Shown: positions 31,300 through 41,800 of the stretch, in pieces | Numbering within the stretch: the first letter of the stretch is position 1 | Layout of the letters: each line of letters starts with the position of its first letter | NCBI GenBank assembly: GCA_031291415.1 | Contig: JARLJB010000188.1 | Span: forward strand, 1 to 57,027 | Reading direction: 5' to 3' | Source: Telmatospirillum sp. | GTDB lineage: Bacteria > Pseudomonadota > Alphaproteobacteria > Rhodospirillales > Magnetospirillaceae | DNA length: 57,027 nt | Translations under genes and position numbers: made by a program | The notes under the pieces: generated by a model | Told to the model about the DNA's origin: nothing | Database searches by the model: none | The model's input: only the letters and a program-made list of their open reading frames with translations

Positions 31300-32991
31300 T
31301 CAGCTCCGGATCGTCGCCAGGAAGGAAGATACCTCCTGGTTGATGCGGTCGGCCTGCAACGCCAAATGGTGTGCCGTCTGGAACATCTCGTCAGCCGTCA
31401 CGCCATTGGCTTCGGCCGTCGTCCGAACGCCTTCGATATGGCCGGACACTTCCTCGACGCCGGTCGACACCTGTTGGATATTGCGTGAAATCTCGGCGGT
31501 CGCGGCTCCCTGCTCCTCGACCGCCGCCGCGATGGCCGCCGCCGTTTCGTTCAGTTTCTGAATGACCTGATTGACCCCTTGGATTTCGTCGACGGCTTCG
31601 CCGGTCACCGTCTGCACGGATCGCACCTGCTCGCCGATTTCGCTGGTCGCCTTTGCGGTCTGATTGGCCAATTGTTTGACCTCGCCCGCCACCACGGCAA
31701 ATCCCTTGCCCGCCTCTCCGGCCCGTGCCGCCTCGATCGTCGCATTGAGCGCCAGAAGGTTGGTCTGGCTGGCGATATCGTTGATCAAATGGACGATGGA
31801 GCCGATCTTTTCGACGACGTCGGACAGGCTCAGGATCTTTTCATTGGTCCGCTGCGCGAGAACGACGGCCTCGGAGGTCGCTGCCGTCGATGCCGACACC
31901 TGCTGGCCGATCTCACGAATCGATGACGCCAACTCCTCGGACGCGGACGCCACCGTCTGAACGTTGGCTGCCGCCTGGTGCATGGCCGCGGCAACGGCGA
32001 CAGCCCGGTCCTTGGTTTCCCGCGTCGCCTCGGACATGGCGCTGGCCTTGGTTTCCGATTCCTTGGCACCCCGTCCGACATCACCCAGCAAACCGCCGAC
32101 CGATGTTTCGAAGGTGCCGGCGATCCTTTGCATCGTCTCTTGCTTTTCCCGTTCGGCCCGTTCCGCCTGGGCCGCCTGCTCGCCTTCCATCCGCCGCTTG
32201 GCCTCGGCGTTTTCCTTGAACACCGCCACCGCTTTGGCCATGGCGCCGATTTCATTGGGCAACCGGACTTCCGGGAAATCCGCCGTCAGATCTCCGTCGG
32301 CCAACCGCCCCATCCTTTGCCGCAGCGAATCGAGCGATCTGACGACGTCGCGCCGGATCATCAGAACCACCAGACAGGCCACCAAAATCAAACCCGCGGC
32401 GATCACCGCCAGGCGGATCATGAAGCTCTCGAAATCATTGTCGATGTCGTCGGTGTAGACGCCACTGCCGATCACCAGATTCCAAGCCGGGAACTTTGCC
32501 GCGTAGACGAGTTTCGGCGAGGCCACCTTGGCGTCGAGCTTCGGCCACCAATAGGTTACCACGCCGGTTCCGCGATCCCGGACCACGTCGATGATCTCTT
32601 TGACGAAGAGCTTGCCATTGGCATCCTTGAGCTGGGAACGGTCCTGTCCCACAGCTTTCGGATTGGAAGCGTTGGCGAAGGACATGGCGTTCATGTCATA
32701 GGCGAACAGATAATCGACGCCGTTGTTGTAGCGGATGGTGTGCAAGATGCCACGGAACCGCTCCTCGGCGTCCGCCTTGCTCAAGCGCTGCGCCTGGATA
32801 TCCTTGTCCAAGCCGTCGCCGAGCGAAATCGCCGCTTCGACGATCGACCGCACCTGGGCCTGACGATCCTGCATCATGCGCTGATACGAAAAAACGCCGC
32901 TGACGGCGATCAACGCGACCATCGCGAGAAGCGAGATCAGCAGGACCAAGAGCAACTTCGCCTTGATCGTTGTTCTTTCAAACAGCCCCAT
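31300..32991 (-). CDS. Methyl-accepting chemotaxis protein with single Cache sensor
   Basis: A 563-residue chemoreceptor. Membrane segment 1 is at residues 13-33. A periplasmic single-Cache (sCache_2) domain contains [20 protein letters not shown] and [16 protein letters not shown]. Membrane segment 2 is near 190-210, then a HAMP domain and a signalling domain with the tip [20 protein letters not shown]. Cache domains of this kind often bind small organic acids, but the ligand cannot be inferred. It converges with mrp, with only 7 nt between stop codons. Confidence 0.95.
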   Translation of the reverse strand: MGLFERTTIKAKLLLVLLISLLAMVALIAVSGVFSYQRMMQDRQAQVRSIVEAAISLGDGLDKDIQAQRLSKADAEERFRGILHTIRYNNGVDYLFAYDMNAMSFANASNPKAVGQDRSQLKDANGKLFVKEIIDVVRDRGTGVVTYWWPKLDAKVASPKLVYAAKFPAWNLVIGSGVYTDDIDNDFESFMIRLAVIAAGLILVACLVVLMIRRDVVRSLDSLRQRMGRLADGDLTADFPEVRLPNEIGAMAKAVAVFKENAEAKRRMEGEQAAQAERAEREKQETMQRIAGTFETSVGGLLGDVGRGAKESETKASAMSEATRETKDRAVAVAAAMHQAAANVQTVASASEELASSIREIGQQVSASTAATSEAVVLAQRTNEKILSLSDVVEKIGSIVHLINDIASQTNLLALNATIEAARAGEAGKGFAVVAGEVKQLANQTAKATSEIGEQVRSVQTVTGEAVDEIQGVNQVIQKLNETAAAIAAAVEEQGAATAEISRNIQQVSTGVEEVSGHIEGVRTTAEANGVTADEMFQTAHHLALQADRINQEVSSFLATIRS

Positions 32992-33101
32992 TTCGCTCTC
33001 TCCGAGTGGTCGGCGTCATAGTGATACACTGGCACAGCAGCGGAAACGGGCCTGCTCGCCCTCCGTCCACTCTACCCAGATAGAATGAGGAAAATAAAAC
33101 C

Positions 33102-33590
33102 CTAAGCTTCTATTTTATCAAGAATGACAAAACTATAGGGCGGATCTCCGGCATGATCCTCGCGGCTCGCCTCCCGCCAGACAGCCGGATCCGGTAGCGG
33201 GAAGACCGCGTCGCCCTGATAATCGCGGTGCACTTCCGTAAGGTAGAGGCGACGGGCCCGCGCCATGGTGGCGTTAAAAAGCATGGCGCCGCCGATCACC
33301 ATCACCTCGCCGACCGGACAAAGGGCGTCGGCCTCCAGCAAAGCCTCGGTAAGATCATGGGCAACCACGACACCTGCGGGGGAACGCCAGGCGCGGTCCC
33401 TGGTCAACACGATATTGGTGCGGCCCGGCAAGGGCTTGCCGATCGACAGGAAGGTCTTGCGCCCCATCAATACGGGTTTTCCCATGGTCACCCGCTTGAA
33501 ATAGCGAAGATCCTCGGGGATCCGCCAGGGAAGCTGGTTGTCCCGGCCGATCACGCCGTTGGCCGCCACGGCGACGATCAGGGACAGCAT
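33102..33590 (-). CDS. folA: Dihydrofolate reductase
   Basis: A 162-residue enzyme reducing dihydrofolate with [27 protein letters not shown] carries the Met20-type loop within a typical N-terminus, then MGRKTFLSIGKPLPGR and EVMVIGGAMLF. Its ATG overlaps the last base of the thyA stop (TGATG). ThyA makes the dihydrofolate that FolA recycles, so the pair is functionally coupled. Confidence 0.97.
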   Translation of the reverse strand: MLSLIVAVAANGVIGRDNQLPWRIPEDLRYFKRVTMGKPVLMGRKTFLSIGKPLPGRTNIVLTRDRAWRSPAGVVVAHDLTEALLEADALCPVGEVMVIGGAMLFNATMARARRLYLTEVHRDYQGDAVFPLPDPAVWREASREDHAGDPPYSFVILDKIEA

Positions 33591-34384
33591 CAGACGGCCA
33601 CCGGCGCGGGAATGTGGGGATCAGGCTCGTAGCCTTCCAGGGTAATGTCCTCGTAGCGGAAAGCGAACAGATCATCGATGGCCGGGTTGAGCCGCATGAC
33701 GGGCAGAGCCTTGGGTGTCCGGCTCAACTGCAGATCGGCCTGCTCGATATGGTTGGCGTAAAGATGGGCGTCGCCCAGCGTATGGACGAAATCTCCCGGC
33801 TGCAATCCGGTGACCTGAGCGATCATCATGGTCAGCAGGGCATAGGACGCGATGTTGAAGGGCACACCCAGAAAGATGTCGGCCGAGCGCTGATAGAGCT
33901 GGCAGGAAAGACGTCCATCGGCCACGTAGAACTGGAACAGACAGTGGCAGGGCGGCAGCGCCATGCGATCGATGTCGGCGGGATTCCAGGCCGACACGAT
34001 CAGCCGGCGGGAGTCCGGGTTCTTGCGGATCTGCTCGACCAGATTAGCGATCTGGTCGATGGCGCCGCCGTCCGGCGTCGGCCAGGATCGCCATTGGTGA
34101 CCATAGACGGGGCCGAGATTGCCATCGGCATCGGCCCACTCGTCCCAGATGAAGACCTTGTTGGCATGCAGATAGCCGATATTGGTGTCGCCCTGCAGAA
34201 ACCACAGCAGTTCGTGGATGATCGAGCGAAGATGCAGTTTCTTGGTGGTCACCACCGGAAAACCGGCCGTCAGATCGAAGCGCATCTGCCAACCGAACAC
34301 GCTGTAGGTTCCGGTACCGGTCCGGTCTTGCTTGAACGTGCCATGTTCCCGCACATGGCGCATCAGATCGAGATATTGCCTCAC
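33590..34384 (-). CDS. thyA: Thymidylate synthase
   Basis: A 264-residue enzyme methylating dUMP to dTMP. The GTG start (reading [11 protein letters not shown]) is preferred because it gives the exact length of E. coli ThyA and has AGGACAAG upstream. The catalytic cysteine lies in [12 protein letters not shown]. The dUMP-binding [18 protein letters not shown] segment is present. Operon with folA. Confidence 0.97.
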   Translation of the reverse strand: MRQYLDLMRHVREHGTFKQDRTGTGTYSVFGWQMRFDLTAGFPVVTTKKLHLRSIIHELLWFLQGDTNIGYLHANKVFIWDEWADADGNLGPVYGHQWRSWPTPDGGAIDQIANLVEQIRKNPDSRRLIVSAWNPADIDRMALPPCHCLFQFYVADGRLSCQLYQRSADIFLGVPFNIASYALLTMMIAQVTGLQPGDFVHTLGDAHLYANHIEQADLQLSRTPKALPVMRLNPAIDDLFAFRYEDITLEGYEPDPHIPAPVAV

Positions 34385-34643
34385 CTTGTCCTGCCTTCGT
34401 TTCACGCGACCGGCGCATCCTAAAGCCATTCGCCCGTCGGAGGGAAGCCAATCGCCGCCGCCGGCCAGCGTCGGCCGGCAATGAGGAATGGCAGCCTAGA
34501 ATCCAGGTGACGACCTGGTGGCGCGTTTCATCTTGGATGAAAGGATGCATGCCCCCTCATGCGCTTGAGCGTCGTCAAGGCTCTCCACCACCCGGGACGA
34601 TAGACTCCCGTCAGTTCGCAGCAGAAAAGGGATCTCTTCGATC

Positions 34644-35180
34644 ATGCCCGACACACCTACCAACATCCTGATGGCCGAACATCGGATCATTGAGAAGGTC
34701 ATCGCAGCTATGCGCCGCTTTGCTGACGCCTTGTCCTCGGGCCAGGACGTCGACCGGCAGCCCCTGTCGGGGCTGGTTCCCTTCATGCGGCAATTCGCCG
34801 ATGCCCATCACCACGGCAAGGAGGAGCACCGTCTGTTCCCGGTTCTGGTTGCCTGCGGACTGCCCGCGCAGAACGGCCCCGTCCAGATCATGTGCTCCGA
34901 ACATGAGACAGGACGTCAGATGGTGGCCCGATTGGCGGCCGCCATCGACGCCTATGGCAACGGGGCGGCGGAAACGCGGGAAAACCTTGCGGACGCCTTG
35001 CGGGCTATCGCCGAATTCTACAGTCAACACATCTGGAAGGAAGACAATGTCCTGTTTCCCATGGCGGAACGGGTGCTGGACGCCGATTCCACGGCGAACG
35101 TCCTGGTCGCCTTCCGCGAAGTGACGATGCCCGAGGACCAGCGGCAGGGATTCATCGCCTACGCAGAAAGCCTTGGATGA
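34644..35180 (+). CDS. Hemerythrin-like (HHE) protein
   Basis: A 178-residue four-helix protein. Iron ligands expected of the HHE cation-binding domain occur in AEHRIIEKV, FADAHHHGKEEHRLFP, CSEHETGRQ and FYSQHIWKEDNVLFP. Such proteins bind O2 or NO at a di-iron site or act in iron-sulfur repair. The exact role is not evident from the neighbours. AGGGAT precedes the ATG. Confidence 0.85.
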   Translation: MPDTPTNILMAEHRIIEKVIAAMRRFADALSSGQDVDRQPLSGLVPFMRQFADAHHHGKEEHRLFPVLVACGLPAQNGPVQIMCSEHETGRQMVARLAAAIDAYGNGAAETRENLADALRAIAEFYSQHIWKEDNVLFPMAERVLDADSTANVLVAFREVTMPEDQRQGFIAYAESLG

Positions 35181-35209
35181 CACCGATCGACCTGACAGGA
35201 AACCAACAG

Positions 35210-35227
35210 GGTCGGCTTTAGCCGACC
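35210..35227 (+). terminator. Hairpin after the hemerythrin gene
   Basis: GGTCGGC and GCCGACC pair across TTTA about 30 nt past the stop. Only two T residues follow, so termination is uncertain. Confidence 0.4.
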
Positions 35228-35323
35228 TTGTGCGACCAAATCCGCTACTCGCCTCCCGCCATGTCTCTTGCCGAACGGACGTCGAAGTACAATCTGAACG
35301 GGTAAATCATCGGCGAGGAAACC

Positions 35324-35827
35324 ATGAAAAGTTTGGCCCAGCAAATGGCGTCCTACGGCAGCTACCACCGCGATCGCCGCAACCGGCTGACCCACTTCGT
35401 CGGCGTTCCGCTGATCATCTTCGCCATCCTCATTCCCATGTCGCTGTTGCGCGTTTCCGTCGGTGTCGGGGTAAGTCTGGCGGAACTGTTCGTTTTGGCC
35501 GTCCTCATCTACTACCTTGTTCTCGACTCCGCCTTGGCGATCGCGCTTGGCGTCATCATCGCGCCGTTGTTGTGGATCGCCGACAGTCTGGCGCAATGGA
35601 ACACCACCACGGCCCTGGCGATCTTCCTGGCCTGCTTCGTCGTCGGCTGGGCGATCCAACTGCTCGGCCACCGGTTCGAGGGCAACCGTCCGGCCTTGCT
35701 CGACAACCTGTTCCAGATCTTCGCGGCCCCGATTTTCCTGGCCGGCGAAGCCGCTTTCGCTTTGGGATTGCGCGGCACTCTGCGTCGGGAGGTCGAACAG
35801 GGCATGGCGCAGCTCGACCGGAAATGA
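35324..35827 (+). CDS. Mpo1/DUF962-like membrane protein
   Basis: A 167-residue protein with the family opening YHRDRRNRLTHFVGVPLI and later LGHRFEGNRPALLDNLFQIF. These hold the His residues likely to bind iron in the yeast dioxygenase Mpo1. About four hydrophobic spans indicate an inner-membrane location. Mpo1 acts on 2-hydroxy fatty acids. The bacterial role is unestablished. GAGGAAACC precedes the ATG. Confidence 0.85.
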   Translation: MKSLAQQMASYGSYHRDRRNRLTHFVGVPLIIFAILIPMSLLRVSVGVGVSLAELFVLAVLIYYLVLDSALAIALGVIIAPLLWIADSLAQWNTTTALAIFLACFVVGWAIQLLGHRFEGNRPALLDNLFQIFAAPIFLAGEAAFALGLRGTLRREVEQGMAQLDRK

Positions 35828-35988
35828 CCAACAATCTATTGAAAGAACTGCATAATTTTGTTGTATCTAACGGCTTGGCGCTGGACGGGCACGGTGGCTT
35901 GGCACCAGATATCCACAAAAAAGTAATGGCTATTGAGCGACGAGACGATTCCTGGTCTGGCAGAATGCCCAACAACGCTCTATATTGA
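35824..35988 (+). CDS. Possible 54-residue protein coupled to the Mpo1-like gene
   Basis: A 54-codon frame starts in an ATGA overlap with the Mpo1-like stop and reads MTNNLLKELHNFVV, ending in NNALY. Base composition is markedly AT-richer than neighbours and the 3' end overlaps the putative ssrA promoter, so it may be noncoding. Family not recognised. Confidence 0.2.
   Translation: MTNNLLKELHNFVVSNGLALDGHGGLAPDIHKKVMAIERRDDSWSGRMPNNALY
35957..35986 (+). promoter_or_regulatory. Putative ssrA promoter
   Basis: CTGGCA and TATATT are separated by 18 nt, placing a start point some 20 nt before the tmRNA acceptor piece. Inferred from consensus resemblance and position. Confidence 0.4.
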
Positions 35989-36009
35989 TTGAGCCGGGCA
36001 ACCGGCTAT

Positions 36010-36282
36010 GGCGCTAAACGCCTTATGGAATAAGCGTTACGGACCCGGGGGCGGTACCCGGCGCCTCCACCATAATGATTTTCCACCGCCAGGACATGGC
36101 TCTGGGAAACAGCTGCTATGGGGGCGAAACAGGATCGACGTGCGTAGTAAAGATAGGGTTTGTGCTCGGCATTGTACCACCGTTACCGGGCTATCAATAC
36201 AAGTGCCAACGATAATCTCGTGGCTCTCGCTGCCTAATTAGGCAAGCGCGGTTCGAGGGGCACCGGGCAACAGAAGCTCCTC
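36010..36282 (+). ncRNA. ssrA: Circularly permuted two-piece tmRNA
   Basis: The acceptor half comes first, ending in CGCCTCC-A-CCA at 36062-36072. A spacer of about 47 nt follows, then the coding half from 36120 starting GGGGGCG. The two ends pair fully, including the G-U third pair of alanyl-tRNA. The tag frame at 36205-36237 encodes ANDNLVALAA then TAA. With the charged Ala the tag is AANDNLVALAA. A terminal stem (GAGGGGC / GCTCCTC) spans 36255-36282. Outer boundaries are approximate. This permuted form is characteristic of Alphaproteobacteria. tmRNA rescues stalled ribosomes and tags products for ClpXP. Confidence 0.95.
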
Positions 36283-36338
36283 ACTCGTGCTTACGCCGGT
36301 CCGATGGCGCTGGACCAGCCGAACGGCCCGAGCAGGGC

Positions 36339-36866
36339 ATGTCGAGGAAATGGCCGGCCAAAATGGCAAATACGGTACTCAGATACGACAAGATGGTAGA
36401 GGATGCGTTGCGCGGTGTCTTGCGCGACTCCTTGATCGCCAGCCAAGATGGCTTACCCGGCGACCATCATTTTTACATCACGTTCCGCACCCGTCATCCG
36501 GGCGTCGAAATCAGCGACCAGCTCATGGCCCGCTATCCCGACGAGATGACCATCGTGATCCAGCACCAGTTCTGGGGTTTGGAGGTCACGCCCGAATGGT
36601 TCGAAGTGACGCTGTCCTTCAACCGGATCAATGAACGGCTGCATATTCCCTTCTCGTCGGTCACGGCTTTTGCCGATCCGTCGGCGAAGTTCGGCCTGCA
36701 ATTCCAGGTCGACCCCAGTATCGAAATCGACAGTGAAGGCAGCGAAACCGAGGATGCCGCACTGGCGGAGGAGGCTTCCAAGGAGCCTCGCGCCGAGACC
36801 GAGACCAATCCGGCAGGCGATGCCGGCGGCCAGGTCATCGCTTTGGATGCTTTTCGCAAAAAATAG
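36339..36866 (+). CDS. sspB: ClpXP adaptor SspB (alphaproteobacterial type)
   Basis: A 175-residue protein (or 167 if ATG 36363, MANTVLRYD, is used). [18 protein letters not shown] and [12 protein letters not shown] lead into the tag-binding domain with [19 protein letters not shown] long acidic, disordered linker follows, and the C-terminus [13 protein letters not shown] is the ClpX-binding tail. It delivers tmRNA-tagged proteins to ClpXP. The gene lies directly after ssrA, which supplies the tag it recognises. Nothing separates them but 56 nt. Confidence 0.93.
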   Translation: MSRKWPAKMANTVLRYDKMVEDALRGVLRDSLIASQDGLPGDHHFYITFRTRHPGVEISDQLMARYPDEMTIVIQHQFWGLEVTPEWFEVTLSFNRINERLHIPFSSVTAFADPSAKFGLQFQVDPSIEIDSEGSETEDAALAEEASKEPRAETETNPAGDAGGQVIALDAFRKK

Positions 36867-36949
36867 AGTCTCGCCGGCCCTGTCGGTCCGTTATCAGGAC
36901 CTCCTCTGTATGGGGCCAACCCGTTTGTTCAACCGAGGGGCCCTTACTC

Positions 36950-38572
36950 ATGACTGCTGACCTCGCCCAATTCGCCGAAATGTTTCCGCTTTCCGGCGAC
37001 GATACTCCCTACACCAAGCTTTCCTCCGAGCATGTCGGCTCCCAGGCTGTCAACGGCCGCGAACTGATTACCGTCGAACCGGCGGCGCTGACGTTGCTTG
37101 CCCGTGAAGCCTTCTGCCAGATCTCACATCTGCTGCGGCCGGCGCATCTCAAGCAATTGCGGACCATCCTCGATGACCCGGAGGCATCGGCCAACGACAA
37201 GTTCGTGGCGCTCGACCTGCTGATGAACGCCAATATCGCCGCCGGCATGGTCCTGCCCATGTGCCAGGACACCGGAACGGCGATCATCATGGGCAAGAAG
37301 GGCCAGCAGATCTGGACGGGCGGTGGCGACGCCGCCGCCCTGACCAAGGGCGTGGCTTCGGCCTACACCGAGATGAACCTGCGTTACAGCCAGGTGTCGC
37401 CGCTCGACATGTACGAGGAAGTCAATACCGGCAATAATCTGCCGGCTCAGATCGATCTCTATGCGACCGATGGCGACGCCTACAAGTTCCTGTTCATGGC
37501 CAAGGGCGGCGGGTCGGCCAACAAGACCTTCCTTTACCAGCAGACCAAGGCGCTGCTCAATCCTGAAGCCCTGGTGAAGTTCTTCGACGCCCAGATCCGC
37601 ACGCTGGGAACCGCCGCCTGTCCGCCCTACCACCTGTCGATCGTCATCGGCGGCACCTCGGCTGAGACCACGCTGAAGACGGTAAAACTGGCCTCGGCCA
37701 AGTATCTCGATCAGCTTCCGACGGCGGGTGGCAAATTCGGTCACGCCTTCCGCGATCTCGAAATGGAAGCCAAGATCCTCGAGATGACCCGCCAGATGGG
37801 CATCGGCGCACAGTTCGGCGGCAAGTATTTCTGCCATGACGTGCGGGTCGTCCGCCTGCCGCGGCACGGCGCCTCCTGCCCGGTCGGCATCGGCGTCTCC
37901 TGCTCGGCCGATCGTCAGGCCAAAGGCAAGATCACCCGCGACGGCATCTATCTGGAAACGCTGGAGCATGATCCCGCCAAATATATGCCGGAGATCGACC
38001 ACACGAAGTTGGCCGGCGACGTCGTCCATATCGACCTCAACCAGCCGATGGACCAGATCCGCAAGATCCTGAGCCAGTATCCGGTCAAGACCCGCGTCGC
38101 TCTGTCCGGTCCGATGATCGTCGCCCGCGACATCGCCCACGCCAAGCTGAAAGAGCGCCTCGACCGTGGCGAGGATCTGCCGCAGTATTTCAAAGACCAC
38201 CCGGTCTATTACGCCGGTCCGGCCAAGACTCCGGAAGGCTATCCCTCGGGTTCGTTCGGTCCGACCACGGCCGGCCGGATGGACAGCTATGTCGATCTGT
38301 TCCAGGCCCGCGGCGGCAGCATGGTGATGGTCGCCAAAGGCAACCGCGCCAAGACCGTCACCGATGCCTGCAAGAAACATGGCGGGTTCTATCTGGGTTC
38401 GGTCGGCGGCGCCGCCGCCGGTCTGGCGCAGCACCACATCAAGAAGGTCGAGGTGGTGGAATACCCGGAACTCGGCATGGAGGCCATCTGGCGCATCGAA
38501 GTGAAGGACTTCCCGGCCTTCATCATTGTCGATGACAAGGGAAATGACTTCTTCGCCGATCTCAACCATTGA
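36950..38572 (+). CDS. fumA: Class I (Fe-S) fumarate hydratase
   Basis: A 540-residue homodimeric fumarase with both the alpha-like and beta-like domains. Cluster-ligand cysteines are expected in [15 protein letters not shown] and the ASCPVGIG region. [20 protein letters not shown] lies in the C-terminal domain. It interconverts fumarate and malate in the TCA cycle. Oxygen-labile [4Fe-4S] catalysis fits a microaerobic diazotroph. GAGGGG lies before the ATG. Confidence 0.96.
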   Translation: MTADLAQFAEMFPLSGDDTPYTKLSSEHVGSQAVNGRELITVEPAALTLLAREAFCQISHLLRPAHLKQLRTILDDPEASANDKFVALDLLMNANIAAGMVLPMCQDTGTAIIMGKKGQQIWTGGGDAAALTKGVASAYTEMNLRYSQVSPLDMYEEVNTGNNLPAQIDLYATDGDAYKFLFMAKGGGSANKTFLYQQTKALLNPEALVKFFDAQIRTLGTAACPPYHLSIVIGGTSAETTLKTVKLASAKYLDQLPTAGGKFGHAFRDLEMEAKILEMTRQMGIGAQFGGKYFCHDVRVVRLPRHGASCPVGIGVSCSADRQAKGKITRDGIYLETLEHDPAKYMPEIDHTKLAGDVVHIDLNQPMDQIRKILSQYPVKTRVALSGPMIVARDIAHAKLKERLDRGEDLPQYFKDHPVYYAGPAKTPEGYPSGSFGPTTAGRMDSYVDLFQARGGSMVMVAKGNRAKTVTDACKKHGGFYLGSVGGAAAGLAQHHIKKVEVVEYPELGMEAIWRIEVKDFPAFIIVDDKGNDFFADLNH

Positions 38573-38595
38573 GGCAGGCAAAGACGTCCGCCCTC

Positions 38596-38817
38596 ATGTC
38601 CGGCGATATTCGCAAACATTCCGTGGTTATCGCCGGACATTCCACCAGCATTTCGCTGGAAGTGGCGTTTTGGGATGCCTTGAAGGCCATCGCCGACCGC
38701 CGTGGCACATCGTTGAATGCCCTGGTCGCCGCCATCGACGGCGAGCGCCAGGGCAATCTTTCCAGCGCCTTACGGCTTTACGTCCTTAAGGATTTGCAGG
38801 ATCGCACCGCAGGGTAA
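38596..38817 (+). CDS. Ribbon-helix-helix domain protein
   Basis: A 73-residue protein. The ATG (MSGDIRKHSVVIAGHSTSIS) is preferred over a TTG overlapping the fumA stop because it matches family N-termini. The short beta strand followed by LEVAFWDALKAIADRRGTSL is the RHH_4 DNA-binding fold. It may be an autoregulator or a regulator of fumA, being 24 nt downstream of it, but targets are unknown. Converges with the AsmA gene, with 1 nt between stops. Confidence 0.8.
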   Translation: MSGDIRKHSVVIAGHSTSISLEVAFWDALKAIADRRGTSLNALVAAIDGERQGNLSSALRLYVLKDLQDRTAG

Positions 38818-38818
38818 C

Positions 38819-41800
38819 TCATCGCCCGAGTTTCCCCAGGGCGCCCTTGACGATATCCTTCGCTTTGGCTTTGCCACGGCTTACCAGCCACTGCTGAATC
38901 TCATTGATATCGACAAACCGGCGCGGTGCATCGAGAGGGCCGGACAGCCGCATCACCAGCGGCGGCCCCGATGGCGCGCTGGCCAGATGAAACTCGGCCC
39001 GACCGTCCATCATGGCGGCCGGCAGATTGATCTGCGCGAAAGCCTTTGCCCCGCCGCCATCGGCAGTCAGCTGCATGTCATCGATGGTCACCAGGCCGTT
39101 GTCGGCGCGCAGCGCGCCGGTCAGACTGCTGAAATGGGTTTTGCCCCCGGTCAAACCGGCCTGCAGCAGCGCCAGCAGGCTGGTCGGGCTGTCGACGCCG
39201 CGCAGGCGGTCGTCGACGGCTTTGAGATCGAACCCCCGAATGACCCCATCGCCGACGGCGATCTTGCCGGTTCCACGAAGGCGCGCCAGCCATTCGGCGG
39301 TCGACCGGCCGGAGGTGGACACGGACACTTCGCCGTCCATCGCACCGTCGACCATGCCGACATCGGCAACGCCGAGCAAGGCGTCGCGCATCTGGGCATG
39401 CGACAGACCGAGATGAAGATCTGCTTTGCCGTCATTTGACAATCGGCCGTCGCCGGTGAGCTTGCCTCCGTAAAGCTGCGCCACCAGTTGCTGCAACGCG
39501 ATATTGCCGGCCGTCAGTTCGACGCCGGCGGTTACCGCCTCGAGCCGCAGACGCCCAAAGGTAATCGCTTTGGCGTCGAGTTTGAGCGTCGCATCGAAGC
39601 TGTCCGACCAGGAGAAGTCGAGCGGATCGTGCGACCACCGTTCTCCGATGGCGCCCGTGGCCACCACCGCCCGTGGTGCCGCGCTGACCTTGTCGGTGGC
39701 GACGTCAGGCAGTCCTTTGTGTTCGCTCTTGGGCGGCGGTGGCGGCGGCAAATCCTTGGCCGAGGATCGACCTGCGGCCTGCAGATAGGCGTCGGCCGGC
39801 ACGTCTCCGGTCGTCAGAGTGGCCTCCAGACGCGGACGATCACCAAGCTGCAACCGCGCCTCGCCGGCCACGGATGCCGGGCCGGCCTTGACCCGCAGAT
39901 CATTCAGCTGCAAAGACGGCGCTGCACCGACCAGCCGTGCTGCAGCAGCGAAGGCACCGAGATTACCGGCTGGCCGATAATCGGGAAAGGCCAGATGGGC
40001 CAATTGCACCGTGCTGGCATGGCTGACTTCAAGCCCCAGATCGTATTTCGGCGCTGACGGCAATCCGTCGATACGGCCGCTGACCGCAGCCCCGCCGCCA
40101 GCCGCCTCGACCCGGGCGTCGACAATCAGGCCATCTGTTCCGCCGTCGAGGGTCCCACTGGCCGCAACGGCCCCCAGACGATCGGCGTCGAAGGGAAACC
40201 AAAGACCGGTTTGCCGGAACAACCGGCCAAGCTGTTTGGCCCGGAGGACATAGTGCAGGCCCTTGACCGTCGGTATGGCGCCGGCCAGCCCGTCGATCGT
40301 GCCATCGACATGCATTTGCGCCCCGGCGAAATCGCCCACCGACAGATCCCGCAAAACCAGATGTCCGTCTTTCCATGAGCCGTCGACGGTGACGTTCTGG
40401 CCATTCACTCCACGGGCCATCACCTGCGTAATCCGGCCCTTCACATTGGCGTCCAGACGATCGAGCCAAGCCGACGCCATTCCGCCGGATAGCTCCGCCG
40501 GCGCTGGTTCGTCAGGTCCATTTTTGGGAACCGACACGGCCGGTTCCTTGGGCCCGGCCTTTGGCCAATAGGCGTCGGCGTTCAGACTGTCGATAACGAA
40601 AGACGCTCCGACGGCTGGACGATCGCCCAGGTGAACCGTCGCGGCGGCGTCCATGCGGGTTCCGTCCAGGCGCAATTGCGTACCGTCGAAATCGATGACA
40701 TCGGGCCGGATCTTGACCTTTCCCGACAGGCGCGCTGCATGCAACCGATCGCCGGGAACCCGCGAGACATCGAGTTTCAGCCAGTCGAGAAGGCCGCGCA
40801 GATCGTCGCTGCCGGCTTCGAAGGACCCGTCGAAACTGGGCCCGTCGGGCGTTCCCACCAGAAAGCCGAACAGATTGACGTCGGTGTTGCCGGGCAAAGA
40901 CAGGCTTGCCTGGTTGACCGTGACCTCGCCGTTGGCCAATACCGCGTTGAGATGGGCGCCGCGCAGCAGACCGCCATGAAAGACCGTGACCTCGGCGCCG
41001 AGATCAAGCGCCACCGACACCCCGGCAGGCAGAAGAGAGCTCTCCGGCGTTGCCGCCAACTCGCCGGCCGCCGCCCGGACGGACGGCTTTGGCGTCGCCG
41101 GAGGCTGGGCCGGCGCCGATCGCCTTCCGGATAACAGGGCATCGAGGTCGAGACGGCTAAATCCCAGTTTGACATCGAACTGCGGCGTGCCGCCAAAGGT
41201 CACGCTGGCATTGCCCAGTCCTTCGACACCCCCCAACGAGAGAACAACACTTTCCAGATCGACTTCCCGTTCTGAACCGGTGACCGCCGCGGCGAGACTG
41301 AGGTTGCCGACCGGCAACGGCAAAACCGCCGCGGCGCCGCCCAGATCCTTGGCAATCCGGGCCGGATCCGGGGCTTTCAGCGTCAGCTTGCCCTTAACCT
41401 TCCGCTCGGTGCCGGTCCCCGCAAGTTGACCTCCGAACCGCAGGACGCCACCGCCCTCCGTGGTGGTAATCGAAAGGCTGAAGGGCGCGTTTCCAGCCGA
41501 CAGCGACCCTTGCAAGGCGTCGAAACTGAATTCCGCCTCACCCAGACGCGCCGACCCGACCAGACGGGCGCCACCGCCTTGCTGACCGGAAAAGCTGGCG
41601 CTGACCTTGTCGAGCAACCAAGCCATGTGGCCGGGGGGTTCGTAGACGAACGTGCCGTTTTCGACGATCAGACTACCGACGTTCCGCGGCACGAACGCCT
41701 GCAGAAAAACCGGCGGCACCTCGGCCTCGACCGGCGCCGCCGGACCCGGCGAGACACCGGCGGCCGGCGCCGGCGGCATGGCGCCCATCGCCTTCGGGTG

